From Sipunculus nudus (lineage: Eukaryota > Annelida > Sipuncula > Golfingiida > Sipunculidae): a stretch of 64,000 nucleotides of DNA. A model generated the notes under the pieces. It was not told where the DNA came from, did not search any database, and worked only from the letters and a program-made list of their open reading frames with translations. The translations under genes and the position numbers were made by a program. Numbering within the stretch: the first letter of the stretch is position 1; each line of letters opens with the position of its first letter. Positions 61,860 to 64,000 of this stretch are shown here, piece after piece. The stretch spans positions 52,325,370 to 52,389,369 of the forward strand of contig CM049307.1 in assembly GCA_026874595.1 (NCBI GenBank). Reading direction: 5' to 3'.

Positions 61860-62470
61860 ACTTGTTTGCCGAGAGTTCAAAATGGAGGTCTGGTAAGGTA
61901 TGACTGTGGTCCATTGTTCATGTTTTTCTGATTAGCTAAGAATTCAATGCAGAAGCCTTGCCAGCTGTAACAGCCCAAAATGGCTCCTGTTTTAATACTG
62001 ATGTTTTCTGTTTTAGCCAAGAGTCAATGTTGAGGCCTCATCAGTGATGGCTGCCTTACATAAATGGCTCTTGTTTCAATGTATATGTATTTCCTGTTAG
62101 CCAGGAATAAGGCCTTGCTGGCTGTGGCTACCCTACATGGCTCATGTTTCAATGTTGATGTTTTTCCTTTTACTAGTTTTAGCCAAGAAATAAGGCCTTG
62201 CTGGCTGTGGCTACCCTACATGGCTCATGTTTCAGTGTTGATTTTTTTTCCTTTTAGCCAAGAAATAAGGCCTTGCTGGCTGTGGCTACCCTACATGGCT
62301 CATGTTTCATTGTTGATGTTTTTCCTTTTTTTTTTTTTTTTTTTAAGCTAAGAATTCAGTACCGAGGCCTCATCGGTGGGAGTTCCTTTATATGATTAAT
62401 GATCCAAGGTGTATGTTTTCCCTTTTAGCCAAGAATTCAATGCTGAGGCCTGGTTACCCTAACATGGGAG
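61860..62470. repeat. ~80-bp tandem array, about seven units
   Basis: GCCTT or GGCCT markers fall near 61954, 62033, 62111, 62194, 62269, 62366 and 62447 (spacings 75-97). Three central units are nearly identical: ATAAGGCCTTGCTGGCTGTG then CTACCCTACATGGCTCATGT. Outer units are diverged (AGCCAAGAATTCAATGC). A poly-T of about 22 interrupts the array near 62325. Confidence 0.85.
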
Positions 62471-63284
62471 CCACAGTAAATACAGCCAGCAGCAGACAGC
62501 CAGTCAGAAACAGCACTGCCCAGCCAGGTACCCATTTCAGAATGCATCCTTTAACCTTGGCTGCTGACAGGACTGGTATCATTGCTTGCTGTTCTAACAG
62601 TCTCATAATAACTTTAAAAACAATCAGACCACTAATTGCTGGTCATTATTCTCTTATCATTTAACTGGCATGGGATGGAACTTGTAAAACTTATAAAGTC
62701 GCTGTATAATATAAGCAGATGCATAACTCCCTTGTTTATTGCTCTCTCCTGCTTCATCTGTAAAGTCTCAGCTACACCTCATTAAAGGTCTTGTGCTTCT
62801 GATATTTGCATGACAAACTAACATTTCCAAGTTAACAATGTCTGAGGACAAATTGTTTTATGTTGTATGTTTTTCCAGTAAGTGGAATTACCATCAATTA
62901 TTGCATTCTTAATTACAGATGATTTTGAACACAAGAGTTTTAACACTTTGTCATGGCATGAAAATATGGTCTATAGATAACTTTCTTCCATGATCTGTTT
63001 ATTATTTTCCAACTTTGCCAGTGTTTTCAGTCAATATTGTTTTATGGTTTATCCTTTTTAATACTCCCCCACCCCAAGGTGCGCCAGCCCCACGGCCCTG
63101 TTTATATACCAGGCTGAAATGTCAAAAGTAGAATGTCCTTCATTGAAATTATTTAAGCTGCCTGTGTCAACCATTAAAAATCATTAAAAAGAAATGAAAT
63201 TCTAAATGTTAAATTGCTTTGAATGAATCAATTTTTTAAAAACGATGAAAAGTCAGGAAATATGATTATTGGTTGAGAAATGAT

Positions 63285-63375
63285 TATTAAATATACAGAG
63301 AAACCTCTGAAATAAGACCACCTGTGGGACTGGCTAAAAGTGGTCTTAACTCAGAGGTGGTCAATAAGACAAATG
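63285..63375. mobile_element. Isolated transposon-end-like sequence
   Basis: TATACAGAGAAACCTCTGAA followed by TAAGACCACC and, after a short gap, GTGGTCTTAACTCAGAGG form inverted repeats of AAGACCAC and CCTCTGA. It starts CAG next to TA, like mariner/pogo ends. It may be a very short MITE or a solo end. Confidence 0.35.
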
Positions 63376-63531
63376 ATCTTTCAGACTGGTTCCTCTGTAC
63401 ATGCAAGTGATTGTTGTCTGCTAATCAAATATGGTGGAATTGCTTTGTAAAACATGAGAATGGTCTTGTGCTGGTTTTGGATGGATTTGCAGAAAGGCAT
63501 AATTAACTAATGATTGCACTTGTGGATATAT

Positions 63532-63812
63532 TTTCATTGAGTGTACATAACATGAGTGGCAAGCTTAGAAGGAGAATTCTCAGGTGATATTTACGTAGAG
63601 TTATTACAAGACGGAACACAGTGAGTTTCATGACATGTGCATAGCGTTTTCTCTGGCTTTTTAGAAGAGATATTTCATTGAGTGTACATATCAGCAGTGG
63701 CAAGCTTTAAAGGAGAATTCTCAGGTGATATTTACGTAGAGTTATTACAAGATGGAACTCAGTGAGTTTCATGACATGTGCATTGCATTTTCTCTGGCTT
63801 TATTGACGAGAT
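63532..63812. repeat. 141-bp direct tandem duplication
   Basis: TTTCATTGAGTGTACATA at 63532 and 63673 open two adjacent copies sharing GGAGAATTCTCAGGTGATAT, TTTACGTAGAGTTATTACAA and GTGAGTTTCATGACATGTGC. The few substitutions point to a recent duplication. Confidence 0.88.
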
Positions 63813-64000
63813 AAATCCTCAGTTAATGTGTCATAGGCACATGTTCTAACATGGGCAGTGATGTGAAGTACGGCACTAAATGACAGCCCGGCATTCTGAC
63901 AGAGCTGCTATAAAAACTCCAGCAGTGCTGTGATGGGGGTGACATGTGTGATAAAAGTGGGCCAAGGGAAGGAGTTTTAGAGTCATCAAATACCCAAAAT

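Noticed and set aside
62490..62527. Possible exon ending CCCAGCCAG before GTACCC
   Set aside because: Acceptor lacks a pyrimidine tract and the short sequence is low complexity; not enough support to list as coding.
1..64000. CRISPR array, rRNA, operon or phage genes
   Set aside because: Repeats are contiguous tandem arrays without unique spacers, and genes are intron-split; nothing bacterial or viral was recognised.

Overview
The window is animal nuclear DNA: AT-rich, with intron-split genes, GT-AG splice sites and many dispersed repeats. Most likely it comes from a lophotrochozoan, probably a marine mollusc such as a bivalve. That placement is an inference from the repeat types (STR-rich elements, ~145-bp and ~180-bp tandem arrays, an endonuclease/reverse-transcriptase LINE) and from the divergence of the MBOAT7 protein. 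I see no bacterial-style operons, CRISPR, rRNA or functional tRNA genes.

Three genes can be supported. (1) At the left edge on the minus strand is the 5' part of a secreted protein gene. A signal-peptide exon, an eight-cysteine EGF-like exon and the start of a kringle-like exon join in compatible phases, and the gene runs off the window at position 1. (2) The centre holds a complete seven-exon minus-strand gene (29164 to 12900) for MBOAT7, lysophosphatidylinositol acyltransferase. It encodes 464 residues, every junction is in phase, and the Asn and His of the active site are present. (3) Divergent from MBOAT7, 419 bp away, a plus-strand gene starts at 29584. Its first two exons encode an N-terminal SAM domain resembling those of ARAP-type proteins. 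Its later exons are far downstream; only weak candidates are visible near 53.5 and 54.2 kb. The MBOAT7/SAM intergenic stretch looks like a bidirectional promoter and carries a perfect palindromic E-box.

The rest is intronic or intergenic and dominated by mobile elements and repeats. Between 1.8 and 12.3 kb are a decayed ORF1-like element (minus), a decayed LINE reverse transcriptase (plus) and two short elements with GGCGGATCC ends. MBOAT7 intron 6 holds two cut-and-paste transposons with TA target duplications; one retains the C-terminal part of a pogo/Tigger-like transposase. Intron 5 holds a ~145-bp tandem array in which most units pair inverted extended nuclear-receptor half-sites. Intron 2 holds one arm of a ~3.1-kb inverted repeat whose other arm lies 24 kb away at 49.5-52.6 kb. 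From 30 to 64 kb there are a tRNA-like SINE, several tandem arrays (43, 48, 56-57.8, 62 and 63.5 kb) and long stretches with no recognisable coding.

The most noteworthy structure is the 3.1-kb inverted repeat. It encloses the shared promoter and the first exons of both divergent genes, so recombination between the arms would swap the 5' ends of MBOAT7 and the SAM gene.
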